43,901 bases of DNA, from positions 1-43,901 of the forward strand of contig MUGK01000001.1 of the NCBI GenBank assembly GCA_002007425.1, written 5' to 3'. Below, in pieces: positions 1 to 11,828 of the stretch. The translations under genes were made by a program, and so were the position numbers. The first letter of the stretch is position 1. Each line of letters starts with the position of its first letter. The notes beneath the pieces are model-generated. The model was not told the origin of the DNA and did no database searches. It worked only from the letters and a program-made list of their open reading frames with translations. The stretch is from Chromatiales bacterium USCg_Taylor. Its GTDB lineage: Bacteria; Pseudomonadota; Gammaproteobacteria; JACCXJ01.

Positions 1-384
1 AGAGCGGACTATAGGTTCGAGCGCTTTGACAGGGATGAGCGATTCGCGGCGGGAGTCAGGGAGTTGGATACGCACCGGGTCCTTATAGGCATGAGCTTGT
101 TCGACCCTTCCGGCTTAAGTGCCTCCTTGACGCCCACGTACTGGCATCAAGACGGCACGTTTGAGGGATTCTTCGATCACACCGCCGTTCGGTCCGGTCG
201 CGATGACTTCTGGACCGTCGATGCGGCGGTCAGTTACCGTCTGCCGAAGCGGTATGGTTTCATCTCCATTGGAGCGACAAATCTCTTCAACGAGGAGTTC
301 AAATTCTTCGAGATCGACGTGGACAACCCAACGATTCAACCGGTCAGGACGTTTTTTGTGAGGGTCACGTTGGCGTTCCCTTAG
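1..384 (+). CDS. TonB-dependent receptor / outer-membrane beta-barrel C-terminus (5' truncated by window edge)
   Basis: Frame open from base 1 (RADYRFERFDRDERFAAGVRELDTHRVLIGMSL...); C-term has FISIGATNLFNEEFKF...PVRTFFVRVTLAFP, typical of TonB receptor last strands with terminal aromatic residue. Confidence 0.7.
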   Translation, partial: RADYRFERFDRDERFAAGVRELDTHRVLIGMSLFDPSGLSASLTPTYWHQDGTFEGFFDHTAVRSGRDDFWTVDAAVSYRLPKRYGFISIGATNLFNEEFKFFEIDVDNPTIQPVRTFFVRVTLAFP

Positions 385-514
385 GTCGGGAAGTCCTGTA
401 TGTCGTGAGCTGCTGCTCACGTGGGTGCTGAGACTTGGCGGAGGCTGGTCTCGGCAAAAGAGAGGCGCTCCACGTAACGCCGTGGGAGCTGTACACAAGC
501 AACCGGAGGGTGTT

Positions 515-1075
515 ATGTACAAGACAGCAATGAGAGTGATGATGATCGGCATGGTCGCTATGCTGGGAGTCGAGGCCGAGGCGCACTATATGTATGTAAG
601 CGGCAGGTACTACTATCATAGCATCGGTTGTTATGCGGAAATTGGGACTCGTTTTCCCCCGAATCGCTGGGAAGTCGAATGCCAAGTGAACGCGACCAGG
701 GTGGAGCTGCTGTGTCCAGACGGGTCTACAGTAACCTTAAACTTAGATACTCCGGTAAGCCTCAGTGCCCATGTTCAAAAATCGGCAGGTAAAAAATCGG
801 CGGAAGTGCTCGTCGATGATAGCTCTCTTCTGAACCTTGGTGCTTGTGCCCCGGAACGCGCTCTGGTCCGTAACATGGTAGGAACGGTCACTATATATAT
901 GTGTAACGGTACAGGCAAGGATCCATGTTCGAGCCGCCTGAAGACGAGTACCGCAATGTCCACGTGCTCCCTTCCCGAGGGGTACAGTATCTACGACTAT
1001 TCGCCGCCTGATCCTGAGTTCCCCTGGCAGTTTACCTGCAACGATCTCCCTCTATTCCCACAGCACAACAATTGA
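515..1075 (+). CDS. Hypothetical secreted protein, 8 cysteines after a predicted signal peptide
   Basis: ATG at 515 preceded by ggaggg; N-term MYKTAMRVMMIGMVAMLGVEAEA|HYMY resembles a Sec signal; 8 Cys in mature part. Confidence 0.6.
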   Translation: MYKTAMRVMMIGMVAMLGVEAEAHYMYVSGRYYYHSIGCYAEIGTRFPPNRWEVECQVNATRVELLCPDGSTVTLNLDTPVSLSAHVQKSAGKKSAEVLVDDSSLLNLGACAPERALVRNMVGTVTIYMCNGTGKDPCSSRLKTSTAMSTCSLPEGYSIYDYSPPDPEFPWQFTCNDLPLFPQHNN

Positions 1076-1263
1076 AACGCCGCCCAGGGTGTTGGGGGAC
1101 GTCCGAGCACTGTGGGTGGCAATCCTAAGGAAGATCCGCCTGACGACGCGATCGACGAGAGACTCGATTGATCGTGCCAAGGAAAATGGAGTCTGAGTGA
1201 ATTTTTGACGTTGATAGAATACGATGTAAGGGTGGGTACTTTAGCCGAAGGCATCTCAAAGTA

Positions 1264-1298
1264 GGTGGGTTGGGCGTGCTGTTTGCGCCTAACCCACC
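1264..1298. repeat. Imperfect palindrome / REP-like hairpin
   Basis: GGTGGGTTGGGCG (1264-1276) / CGCCTAACCCACC (1286-1298), 13-bp arms with one mismatch, 9-nt loop. Confidence 0.6.
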
Positions 1299-1321
1299 GA
1301 CGTGAGGCGGGGGCACCAAGG

Positions 1322-3867
1322 ATGTTTCGAGTCTCCTTACGCTATGGGATCCCTCTCCTCATCGTCGTATTCACGGCGGACCTCGCGGCGTACACGGTGC
1401 ACAAGGAATGGGGTGCCGCGGAAGCCGTCGTCCGGGGAGAAGCGGTTTCGCAGATCATAAGCCGCATGACACTGCTCCAAGAGCAGTTAAGTTATTCATA
1501 CGCCACGGGTGACCGCGAGCGCATTGCACAGGAGATGTCACTCCTCGGCAGTGCTCCGGAGCCGCAGATTGCGATATTGGCAAACGATAACGCCATCGTG
1601 CTGGGCGCAACGAAGGGCGAATGGGTCGGTCGATCGCTGGCGGAGGCGGCACGGGCGCAATGGCCACGCTGGCCGGGCGAGCCGTTGCAGGCCATCATCG
1701 ATCGGGTACGAGCGCAACTTTCCGGTGAGCTGTTCCTGGCTGCCGGTGGCCGCTATGTATTGGGAGTATACCCGGTTAAGTTGGATGCCCGCGCCGATGC
1801 GCTTCCACCGAAGCGGGTAGGTGTTTTGGTTGTGCAAAGAGACCTCTTGCACGAGCTCGCCCATGCGCGGCGCACGGTCGAGAAACATAGGCTAGAGATG
1901 GCCGGTGTGCTCGTTGGCCTGGCCGTGGTGCTCGGGGTCCTGATTCATCTCTTGGTGACGCGGCGACTGAACGCCTTGTCGATCGCCACGCAGAAATTTT
2001 CCGGAGGCAACCTGGAGGCGCGCGCCGGTTTGCGCGGGAGGGATGAGGTCGCAGTCTTGGGCCGGGCATTCAACCGCATGGCGGAGCAGGTTGCGGACAG
2101 CCAGAAGCAGCTTGAGCGCCGCGTGCAGGAACGGACGGCGGAGCTGGACCGGACCGTCTCTGATCTGCAAAAGGAGATTGCGGAACGCCGGCGTGCCGAG
2201 GCTGCCCTGTTTGAAGAAAAGGGACGCATCGAAGTCACACTGGCGTCCATCGGGGATGCCGTTATCACCACCGATGTCGCCGGTCAGGTCGACTACCTGA
2301 ATCGGAGCGCCAAGCAACTGACAGGCTGGTCTAAGGACGAAGCTGCGGGTCGAAACCTCCGCCAGGTGTTCCACATCATTGATGAAAGCTCGCGTGATCC
2401 GATCGAGGACCCCGTGCAGCGCTGCTTCCAGGATGATGGCAAGATCGTCGGCCTTGCGAACACTACCCTATTGATCTGCCGCGACGGGCGGGAGCTGTCA
2501 TTGGACTATTCGGCGTCCCCGATCCACGACCACGCGGGCACGACGATTGGAGCGGTGTTGATCTTTCGCGACGTGACCGAGGCACGCCGAGCGGAGCGCC
2601 AGTTGAACTATCACGCCTCGCACGATGCGCTGACGGGGCTCGTCAATCGTCGGGAGTTCGAGCGCCGGCTGGAGCGCATCCTCGCGACGGCTGCGCAGGG
2701 GGAGGAGCATGGCGTAATCTACCTTGACCTTGATCAATTCAAGGTCGTCAACGACACGTGTGGGCATGTCGCGGGGGACGAGCTATTGCGCCAGGTCGGC
2801 GCCGTGCTCGCGACCCAGCTGCGCAAGCGCGATACGCTCGCGCGCCTTGGCGGCGATGAGTTCGGGGTTCTGCTTGAACACTGCGAACAGGGGCAGGCCC
2901 TGCGGATCGCCCACCTGATGCGCGAGGCCTTGCAGGATTTCCGCTTCGTGTGGCAAGAGCGAGGCTTCGCAGTTGGCGCAAGCTTCGGACTTGTACCTAT
3001 CGGGCCACTCACCCATACCCTCGCCAGCGTCTTCAGGGCCGCGGACGTTGCATGCTATGCGGCCAAAGAGCAAGGCCGCAACCGCGTGCACCTCTATTAC
3101 CCCGACGATCATGATCTCGCGCAGCATGGGTGCCGCGCATTCAGGAGGCATTGGCCAACAGCCGATTCTCGCTCTACTACCAGCCGATCATTGCGCTTGG
3201 CTGGAGTGGTCGGCCCCACGGCGAGGTGCTCTTGCGTCTTCTTAACCGCGACGGCGATTTGATACCGCCCTCGGCGTTTATCCCGGCAGCGGAACGCTAC
3301 AATCAGATGCAGGCCATCGACCGCTGGGTCATTCGCACCGTTTTTTCGGGATTGCGTGACCCGCATTGGGTCCCCCTGCCAGGCCGTGTTGCCATCAACC
3401 TCTCGGGCCAGTCCCTGGGCGACCGGCAGTTTCTGGATTACGTCGAGCAGCAGGTGGAGCACTGGTCGGTCCCCCTGGATCGGATCTGCTTCGAGATTAC
3501 CGAGACGGCCGCCATCAGCAATCTCAGTAACGCTAGGCGCTTTTTGTCGGCCCTCAAGCCGCGCGGGTGCCGCTTTGCTCTCGATGATTTCGGCAGCGGC
3601 CTGTCGTCGTTCGCTTATTTGAAGACACTGCCCGTCGACTACTTGAAGATCGACGGCGGTTTCGTCAAAGACATGGTCGCAGATCCTATCGACCATGCCA
3701 TGGTTGAAGCGATCCACCGAATCGGCCATGTGATGGGTATTGAAACGATCGCGGAATCTGTCGAGACCGCACCCATTTTGGCGCAGCTTAAGGTGATTGG
3801 CGTGGACTACGCCCAAGGTTACGCGGTAGGGAAGCCGAGACCGCTGGGAGAGGTAGCTCACAGCTAG
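1322..3867 (+). pseudogene. Membrane HAMP-PAS-GGDEF-EAL c-di-GMP enzyme, frameshifted between GGDEF and EAL
   Basis: ORF 1265..3262 has TM segments, HAMP, PAS and GGDEF (LARLGGDEFGVLLE); EAL part (GEVLLRLL...DDFGSGLSSFAYLKTLPVDYLKIDG) is in another frame at 3127-3867. Confidence 0.85.
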
Positions 3868-3949
3868 GATCGCTACCTGGCGGAACGGGATGCATGAGCC
3901 CCCTCCGGGAGCTGGTTCTCTCCGAGCTGCTCCGGCACACGATTCGGGA

Positions 3950-4663
3950 TCAAGCAGAGACGAATCGGTAGCCAATGCCTGTCTCAGTGATCAGCTGCTT
4001 GGGTCGTGCCGGATTATCTTCGAGTTTTTGCCGCAGGTGCCCCATGTAGATGCGCAGGTAGTGGCTGCGCTCCACATAGGCCGGTCCCCAGACGTCGCGT
4101 AGCAGTTGCCGGTGCGTCAGCACCTTCCCTGGATGGCTCAAGAGGACCGCGAGCAGACGAAACTCGATTTGGGTCAGGTGGACGCCTTGGTCGCCCTTGG
4201 AGACTCGGCGATTCGCCAGGTCTACTACCACGTCACCAAACCGCACCAGGGGACCTTGCTCTTCGCCGGCTCGGGCGGAACGGCGCAGCGACGCGCGAAC
4301 CCGCGCCAGCAACTCGGCCACGCCGAAGGGTTTGCTCAAGTAGTCGTCCGCGCCAGCGTCGAGCGCCTCGACTTTATCATGCTCCTCGACACGCGCGGAC
4401 AGAACGACGATGGGCATCGTGCTCCAGGCGCGTACCTCTCGAATGAAGTCCGTGCCGTCACCGTCAGGCAGACCCAGATCGAGAATGACGAGATCGGGCT
4501 TGCGCGTGCCGGCTTCAATCAAGCCGCGTTGCAGGGCGTCCGCCTCGAACACACGGAAGCCTTCCGCTTCCAAAACGTGGCGCACGAAGCGCCTGATCTC
4601 CTTTTCGTCCTCGACGATCAGCAGAGCGCTGTGCGTTTCGATATGGCCCTCTCCCGGATTCAT
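3950..4663 (-). CDS. kdpE: KdpE response regulator (OmpR family)
   Basis: Receiver (LLIVEDEKEIRRFVRHVLEAEGF) and winged-helix C-term; 3' of kdpD with ATGA overlap at 4660-4663. Confidence 0.93.
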   Translation of the reverse strand: MNPGEGHIETHSALLIVEDEKEIRRFVRHVLEAEGFRVFEADALQRGLIEAGTRKPDLVILDLGLPDGDGTDFIREVRAWSTMPIVVLSARVEEHDKVEALDAGADDYLSKPFGVAELLARVRASLRRSARAGEEQGPLVRFGDVVVDLANRRVSKGDQGVHLTQIEFRLLAVLLSHPGKVLTHRQLLRDVWGPAYVERSHYLRIYMGHLRQKLEDNPARPKQLITETGIGYRFVSA

Positions 4664-7364
4664 GGCCGCGCTTCGGGCTCCACCACCGGCTGTTCATCCA
4701 GCGGCAGGGTAAAGATAAATCGCGCGCCGTGGGGCGGGCGATGCTCCGCCCAGATTTTTTCATCGTGCGCCTCGATGATCGCCTCGCAGATCGCGAGCCC
4801 CAGGCCGGTGCCGGGAATGATGGATTCTCTTTGACCACGCGCGAACTTCTCGAAGATGACCCGTTCCTGGCCGGGTGGTAGACCCGGACCTTGGTCCCAC
4901 ACCTCGACGCGCAGGACTTCGTCCGCCTTGTTTGCCGTGACGCCGATGGCCGTTCCAGGCGGCGTGTACTTGGTCGCGTTCTCGAGCAGATTCACCAGCA
5001 CGCGCTCGATCAGAAGCGCGTCGCATCTGACCAAGGGAAGATTTGCGGGCAGGTCCAGTTTGAGCGGGTGTTCGGTCAACGCCGGATCGAGCCCCTTCAG
5101 CGCGCTCCCGACTATTTCCTCGATCGATTGCCAGTCCTTGCGCAGCTTGACTTCACCGGATTACAGCCGGGCCATCTCCAGCAGATTGTTCACCAGCTTG
5201 CTGGTGCGCAACGCCTGCTCGCGAATCACCCCGGCCTTCTCGGCATGTTCGGATTGTGTCGCCGCCAATTCTAACGACAGTGTTTCGGCCAAGCCCACGA
5301 GCGCCGTGAGCGGCGTGCGCAGGTCGTGCGAAAGCGCCGCCAACAGCGTGTTCCGCAGCCGCTCAGATTCCATCTTGATTAAGGTGTCCTGGGCGACGGA
5401 TACGAAATGGATGCGTTCGAGCGCGATCGCGACCAACGCCGCGAAGGTGTCGAGAAGGCGGCGTTGCTCGGGGATCATGAGCAGGCGCGCTTTGCTCGGC
5501 TCGACCACCAGCACGCCGCGCACCCGCATGGGCGCTTTGAGCGGCAGGTAAAGCTGCGGGTTTGCCGGCAGTGTGTCGGTGCCGGCTCCGGCCGGCTCGT
5601 TCTTGTCGTAGCACCACTGCGCCACCGCCAAGTCGTAGGCCGGCATGGCGCCATGCGCGGCCGGCACTTCCAGCTTGTCGGACGGATCGGGCAGTAGGAT
5701 CGCTGCCTTGGCGCGGAAACTCGACTCGACGAACTTATCGCTGATCTCGACCACCTGTGTCTCGACCAAGGCCGAGGACAGCGCCTTGGCCATCTCGCTT
5801 AGGCTGCGGGCACGCTCTTCTCGATAGCCTGCCACCCGCGCTTGATAGCGCAACCCGGCAGTGAGATGTCCGGTCACCAAACCGACAATCAACATGACCG
5901 CAAACGTGAACAGGTACTGTACGTCGCTGACCGCGAAGGTGAACCGCGGCGATACAAAGAAGAAGTCAAACGAGGCCACGCTGAGCACGGCGGCAAGCGC
6001 CGACGGGCCGCGCCCAACCGGTAGGCGATGAACACCACGCCCAGCAGGAACAGCATCACGATGTTGGCGAGATCGAAGTGGCGTAAGAGAGGTGCCGCCA
6101 CGACCGTAATACCGATGCAGGTGACGGCCGCGTACAGATAGCCTCGCAGCCGCGCCGGAGCCTTGGCACCCTCGCGCAGCTCAACCTCCACAGCGGTCAT
6201 GCGACGCACGCGATCTTCCTCGCGCGCCACGGCTATGAGGTCGATGTCCGGTGCCTGCGCGCCCAGCCGCAGGCTGAACGGCTGTCGCCCCCACCAGCGG
6301 AGCGGCGCGCGCGTGCTGCGCCCCACGACGATCCGGCCGAGATTGTTGCGGCGCGCGTAATCGAGCACCGCCTCGACCGCATCCTGCGTCGGGAGGGTCG
6401 CCGTCTCGGCGCCCAGGTCCTGCGCCAGCTTGAGGGTTTTGAGAATGGCGCGCCGCCGCGGCTCCGGCAGTCGTTGCAGCTCGAGGGTTTCCACGTACAC
6501 GGCGTGCCACGTGGCATCGAGCTTGGCGGCCAGTCGCGCCGCCGTGCGCACCACCTTCTCGTCCACGTCGCTCGGTCCGATGCAGGCGAGCAGCGTGTCG
6601 CGCGTATGCCAGACCTGCTCGACCGCGGTGGTGCGGCGAAACGCCCGCATCTGATCGTCGACGCGGTCGGCGGTCAGTCGCAGCGCCAGCTCGCGCAGCG
6701 CGATCAGATTACCCTTGCGGAAGAAGTTCTGGATCGCGCGCTCGGCCTGCTCGGGCAGGTAGACCTTGCCCTCGCGCAGCCGCAACAGCAGATCGTCCGG
6801 CGTGAGATCGACCAGCACGATCTCATTCGCCTCGGTGAACACGCGGTCCGGCACTGTCTCCGACACACGGATGCCGGTGATGCCGCCGACGATGTCGTTC
6901 AGGCTTTCGATGTGCTGCACGTTGACAGTCGTGAGCACATCGATGCCCGCGGCCAGCAGTTCCTCCACGTCCTGCCAGCGCTTGGGGTGGCGGCAGCCCG
7001 GCGCGTTTGAGTGCGCCAGTTCATCGACCAGCAGCGCCGACCAGGGCCGGCGCTTGAGCGCCGCATCGAGGTCGAATTCTAGTAATCGGCGCCCGCGATG
7101 TTCGACTTCCCTGCGCGGCAAAAGCTCCAGATCCTCCATCAACACCGCGGTTTCGCTGCGGCCGTGGGTTTCGACCACGCCGATCACCACATCCAGTCCC
7201 TGCGCCCGCAGCCGCCGCGCCTCCAACAGCATCGCGTAGGTCTTGCCGACCCCGGGCGAGGCGCCGAAGAAGATCTTGAGCTTGCCGCGGCGTGCCTGCT
7301 GCTCGGCGATCTGCACCCGTTCGAGCAGCTCGTCGGGGTTGGGGCGGCGATCGTCTTGGGTCAT
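4660..7364 (-). pseudogene. kdpD: KdpD sensor kinase, interrupted by one frameshift and one nonsense codon
   Basis: Pieces 7364..5889 (FFGASPGVGKTYAMLLEARRLRAQG), 5988..5161 and 5079..4660; the last two share a frame separated by TAA at 5161-5163. Confidence 0.93.
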
Positions 7365-7373
7365 GTACCGCTG

Positions 7374-7946
7374 TTATCGGGTGCCATCGAGCTTGACGTT
7401 GAGCGCGAGCACATTGACGCGCGGTTCCCCGAAGATGCCCAGCCACGGACGCACGGCGTGCTGCTCGACGAGCCCCTTGACCTTCTCGGCCGGCAGGTTT
7501 CTGGCCTGCGCCACGCGCGTAATCTGATAGTGAGCCGCGGCCAGCGAGATGTCCGGATCGAGGCCGCTTCCCGATGCGGTCACCAGATCGATCGGCACCG
7601 GCTTGTCGCTGCTCGGATCGGCGGCCTTGAGCGCCGCGACGCGTGCCTTGACCGCGTCGGTGAGCGCCGGGTTGAGGGGGCCAAGGTTCGAGCCGCTGGA
7701 GACCGCGGCGTTGTTGGGATGAGGACCGGTGGCCGAGGGGCGGCCCCAGAAATTCTCGGGCGAGGTGAACTGCTGGCCGATCAGCGCCGAGCCGGCCGGC
7801 TTTCCCTTCACCATCACGATGGAACCGTTGGCTTCGTGCGGAAACAACAACTGGCCGACACTGGTCACCGCGAGCGGATAAACGACCCCCGTCAACACAG
7901 TGAGTGTTGCGAACAATGTCAAAGCGGGACGTAGCAAAGCTTTCAC
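7374..7946 (-). CDS. kdpC: K+-transporting ATPase subunit C
   Basis: KdpC-like sequence (ENFWGRPSATGPHP, NNAAVSSGSNLGPLNPAL) between kdpB and kdpD. Confidence 0.95.
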   Translation of the reverse strand: MKALLRPALTLFATLTVLTGVVYPLAVTSVGQLLFPHEANGSIVMVKGKPAGSALIGQQFTSPENFWGRPSATGPHPNNAAVSSGSNLGPLNPALTDAVKARVAALKAADPSSDKPVPIDLVTASGSGLDPDISLAAAHYQITRVAQARNLPAEKVKGLVEQHAVRPWLGIFGEPRVNVLALNVKLDGTR

Positions 7947-7958
7947 TGCATTTCCTCC

Positions 7959-10033
7959 TTACACCAGACCCAGCGCCGCGAGGCCCAGGTCGATGATCTT
8001 GATGCCGACAAAGGGGACGAGAATTCCGCCCAGACCATAGATCGCGAGATTGCGTCGCAGCACCACGGCCGCTCCCATAGGTCTATACTCGACGCCCTTG
8101 ATCGCCAGCGGGATCAACACCACGATGATCAACGCGTTGAAGATCACGGCTGAGAGAATGGCCGAGGCTGGACTCGCCAGTCCCATGACGTTGAGCGCGT
8201 TCAACTGCGGATAGGTCACCACGAACATGGCCGGGATGATTGCGAAGTACTTGGCCACGTCGTTGGCGATGCTGAAGGTGGTCAGCGCGCCGCGCGTCAT
8301 CAGCATCTGCTTGCCGACCTCCACCACTTCGAGCAGCTTGGTCGGATTCGAATCGAGGTCGACCATGTTCCCGGCCTCCTTGGCCGCCTGCGTGCCGCTG
8401 TGCATGGCGACCGCGACGTCGGCCTGCGCCAGCGCCGGTGCGTCGTTGGTGCCGTCGCCGGTCATGGCCACGAGGCGTCCCTCGCCCTGGTACTGGCGAA
8501 TCAACGCGAGCTTCGCCTCCGGTGTCGCTTCCGCCAGGAAATCGTCCACGCCGGCCTCGGCGGCGATTGCGGCCGCGGTCAAACGATTGTCGCCGGTGAT
8601 CATCACGGTTTTGATGCCCATGCGGCGCAGCTCGGCGAACCGTTCCTTGATCCCGCCCTTGACGATATCCTTAAGCTCGATCACCCCGAGCACACGCACG
8701 CCGTCGGCGACCACGAGTGGGGTGCTGCCGCGCCGCGACACGTCGTCCACGAGCTGAGACACCTCATTGGGGAAACTACCGCTGTTGGTTTCGACGTGGC
8801 GGCGAATGGCATCCGCGGCGCCCTTGCGGATCTGGCGACCCTCAAGATTGACACCGCTCATGCGTGTCTGTGCCGAGAACGGCACGAACGTCGCGCCGAG
8901 CGCGCGGATGTCGCGCTCGCGCAAATTGAAGCGCTGCTTGGCCAGCACCACGATGCTTCGCCCTTCGGGGGTCTCATCGGCGAGCGATGCGAGTTGCGCG
9001 GTGTCGGCGATCTGCTGTTCGGTCACGCCGCGCGCCGGCAGGAACGCGCTCGCCTGACGATTGCCGAGCGTGATGGTGCCGGTCTTGTCGAGCAGCAGCA
9101 CGTCCACGTCGCCGGCCGCTTCCACCGCGCGCCCGGAGGTGGCAATTACGTTCGCCCCCAGCATGCGGCTCATACCGGCGATGCCGATAGCCGAGAGTAG
9201 CGCGCCGATGGTGGTCGGGATCAGGCACACCAGCAGCGCCACCAGCGCGGTGAGCGTCACCGGTTGGCCGGCCTTGGCCGCCTCCACGCTGAACAGCGAG
9301 TAGGGCAGCAACGTGACGGTCGCAAGCAGAAAAATCAAAGTGAGCGCCACCAGCAGGATGGTGAGCGCGATCTCGTTCGGCGTCTTCTGGCGCTTCGCAC
9401 CCTCGACCAGCGCAATCATGCGGTCGATGAAGGCCTCGCCGGGTTGACGGTGATGCGCACCACGATCCAGTCGGACAGCACCGTGGTGCCCCCGGTGACG
9501 GCCGAGAAGTCACCGCCCGCTTCACGAATGACGGGTGCGGATTCGCCGGTGATCGCGGCTTCATTAACCGAGGCAGCGCCTTCGATGACCTCGCCGTCGG
9601 CCGGGATCATGTCGCCGGCCTCGACCAGCACCACGTGGCCGCGCCCCAGCTCCGTGCCCGGCAGCAGATCCACCGTGGCGCCATGGCGCGGCTCGCGCAG
9701 CTTCTTGGCCACCACGAACTTCTTGGCACGGCGCAGCGCCGCAGCCTGGGCTTGGCTCCTGCCCTCGGCCAGCGCCTCGGCGAAATTGGCGAACAGCACC
9801 GTGAACCACAGCCACAGGGTCGTGAGGCCAATGAACCACGCCGGTGCTTCGCCCTGACCACCGAGCGCTTGCACCCACAGCCCGGTGGTGAAGATACTAC
9901 CCACGTACACGACGAACATCACCGGGTTCTTGAACTGAACCCGCGGGTCCAGCTTGCGGAAGGCGCCGACCAGGGCCGGCGTGATCAGGGTCGGATCGAA
10001 CATGGAAAGTTTCTTACGAACCATTATAGTCAC
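7959..10033 (-). pseudogene. kdpB: K+-transporting P-type ATPase subunit B, frameshifted near 9440
   Basis: 10033..9416 covers N-term; 9419..7959 has [11 protein letters not shown] and [32 protein letters not shown]; conserved junction NPGE-F-DRMIA is broken. Confidence 0.93.
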
Positions 10034-10034
10034 C

Positions 10035-11828
10035 TCAGTTTCCGGCCCACAGAATTAGATGCTCGACCGCCGGCCCAAGGGCCAGGACCGGGATATAGGT
10101 CAGCGCGCCCACCAGCAGTACCGTGCCGACCAAGAGTCCCACGAACAGCGGCCCGTGCGTGGGCATGGTGCCGGGTCCGTGCGCCAGGCGTTTCTTCGCT
10201 GCGAGCGAACCGGCGATCGCGAGTACCGGGACGATCACGGCGAAGCGCCCGAACCACATGGCCGCTCCCAGCCAGCCGTTGTAGAACGGCGTGTTGGCGC
10301 CCAAGCCCGCGAAGGCGCTGCCGTTGTTGTTGGCGGCGGACGAAAACGCGTACAGGACTTCCGAGAAGCCGTGCGCACCCGGATTGAAGATGGTCGCCTT
10401 GCCGGCGCTCGCCATCACCGCGATCGCCGTGCCGAGCAGTACCAGCGCCGGCGTCATCAGGATACCGATCGAGACCATCTTCATGTCGAACGCCTCGATC
10501 TTCTTGCCGAGGTATTCCGGCGTGCGGCCGATCATGAGCCCGGCGACGAACACCGCCATGATGGCGTAGAGCAACATGCCGTACAGGCCCGAGCCGACGC
10601 CGCCGAACACCACCTCGCCCAGTTGTATCATCCACATCGGCACCAGTCCGCCGAGCGGCGTGTAGGAGTCGTGCATTGAGTTGACCGCCCCGCACGAGGC
10701 GGCGGTGGTGATGGTGGCGAACAGCCCCGAGGCGCTGATGCCGAAGCGCGTTTCCTTGCCTTCCATGTTGCCGCCGGATTGCAGTGCGCTGACCGTGTGA
10801 TCGACGCCGAGCTTGGCGAGCACCGGGTTGCCCTGCTGCTCGAACGTCATGGCCGCGACCGCGGCGCCGATGAAGATAACCGTCATCGCTGCCAGGACTG
10901 CCCAGCCCTGGCGCGTGTCCCCGGCCGCCCGGCCGAATGCATAGACCAATCCCGCCGGGATCACGAAGATCGCCAGCATTTGCAGGAAGTTGGTCAGGAC
11001 GGTTGGGTTCTCGTACGGGTGCGCCGAGTTGGCATTGAGGAAACCTCCACCGTTGGTGCCGAGCATCTTGATCGCTTCCTGCGAGGCAATCGGTCCCATC
11101 GGCAGGGTCTGCTTGGTCGTCGTCAGGGTTTCATTGACCGGATTGCCCGCGGCATCCTTCACCGGCTGCCCGGCGGCGTCAGGCTTCGGCGCCCCGTACG
11201 TCGTCGGTTCGAGCGTGGTGACCTCCTGGTAGGCGGAGAAGTTCTGGATCACCCCCTGGCTCACCAATACCAGCGCAAAGACAAACGACAGCGGTAACAG
11301 CAGGTAGGCCGTGATGCGATAGAGATCGGCCCAGAGGCTGCCGATGGTTTGCATAGAGTGACGCGCGAAGCCGCGAATCAGGGCGAACGCGACGGCGATG
11401 CCGGTTGCGGCCGAGAGAAAATTCTGCACCGCAAGCGCGAGCATCTGGGTGAGATAGCTCATGGTCGCCTCGCCGCCGTAGCCCTGCCAATTGGTGTTGG
11501 TCACGAAGCTGATGGCGGTGTTGAAGCTCGAATACGGCGTGACGTTCGGCATCCGCTGCGGATTGAGCGGTAGCCACAACTGCAGGCGCTGCAGCGTGTA
11601 AACCACGAGCACGCCGACCACACTGAACAAGAGAACGGCCAGCGCGTACTGACGCCAGTTCATTTCGTCTTGGATCCCGCACACGCGGAACACACCGTTC
11701 TCGAGCCGTGCGAGCGGCTGCCAGCGCGTCGTTTCCATCAATTTGGTCAGGTACAGGCCAAGCGGCTTGACCGTCGCGAGCAGCACGACGAGAAAAGCCG
11801 CCAACAGCAACCAGGATTGAGTGGTCAT
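10035..11828 (-). CDS. kdpA: K+-transporting ATPase subunit A
   Basis: Full-length 597-aa KdpA-like protein ([34 protein letters not shown]). Confidence 0.96.
   Translation of the reverse strand: MTTQSWLLLAAFLVVLLATVKPLGLYLTKLMETTRWQPLARLENGVFRVCGIQDEMNWRQYALAVLLFSVVGVLVVYTLQRLQLWLPLNPQRMPNVTPYSSFNTAISFVTNTNWQGYGGEATMSYLTQMLALAVQNFLSAATGIAVAFALIRGFARHSMQTIGSLWADLYRITAYLLLPLSFVFALVLVSQGVIQNFSAYQEVTTLEPTTYGAPKPDAAGQPVKDAAGNPVNETLTTTKQTLPMGPIASQEAIKMLGTNGGGFLNANSAHPYENPTVLTNFLQMLAIFVIPAGLVYAFGRAAGDTRQGWAVLAAMTVIFIGAAVAAMTFEQQGNPVLAKLGVDHTVSALQSGGNMEGKETRFGISASGLFATITTAASCGAVNSMHDSYTPLGGLVPMWMIQLGEVVFGGVGSGLYGMLLYAIMAVFVAGLMIGRTPEYLGKKIEAFDMKMVSIGILMTPALVLLGTAIAVMASAGKATIFNPGAHGFSEVLYAFSSAANNNGSAFAGLGANTPFYNGWLGAAMWFGRFAVIVPVLAIAGSLAAKKRLAHGPGTMPTHGPLFVGLLVGTVLLVGALTYIPVLALGPAVEHLILWAGN

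Noticed and set aside
6474-7934. Plus-strand ORFs 6474..7010 and 7098..7934
   Set aside because: Antisense to kdpD/kdpC; composition typical of shadow ORFs.
8400-9200. 266-aa plus-strand ORF inside kdpB
   Set aside because: Antisense shadow of the P-type ATPase coding sequence.
9430-9450. Programmed ribosomal frameshift in kdpB
   Set aside because: Considered, but no slippery heptamer with downstream structure stands out, and the same kind of one-base loss recurs in unrelated genes, favouring mutation or sequence error.
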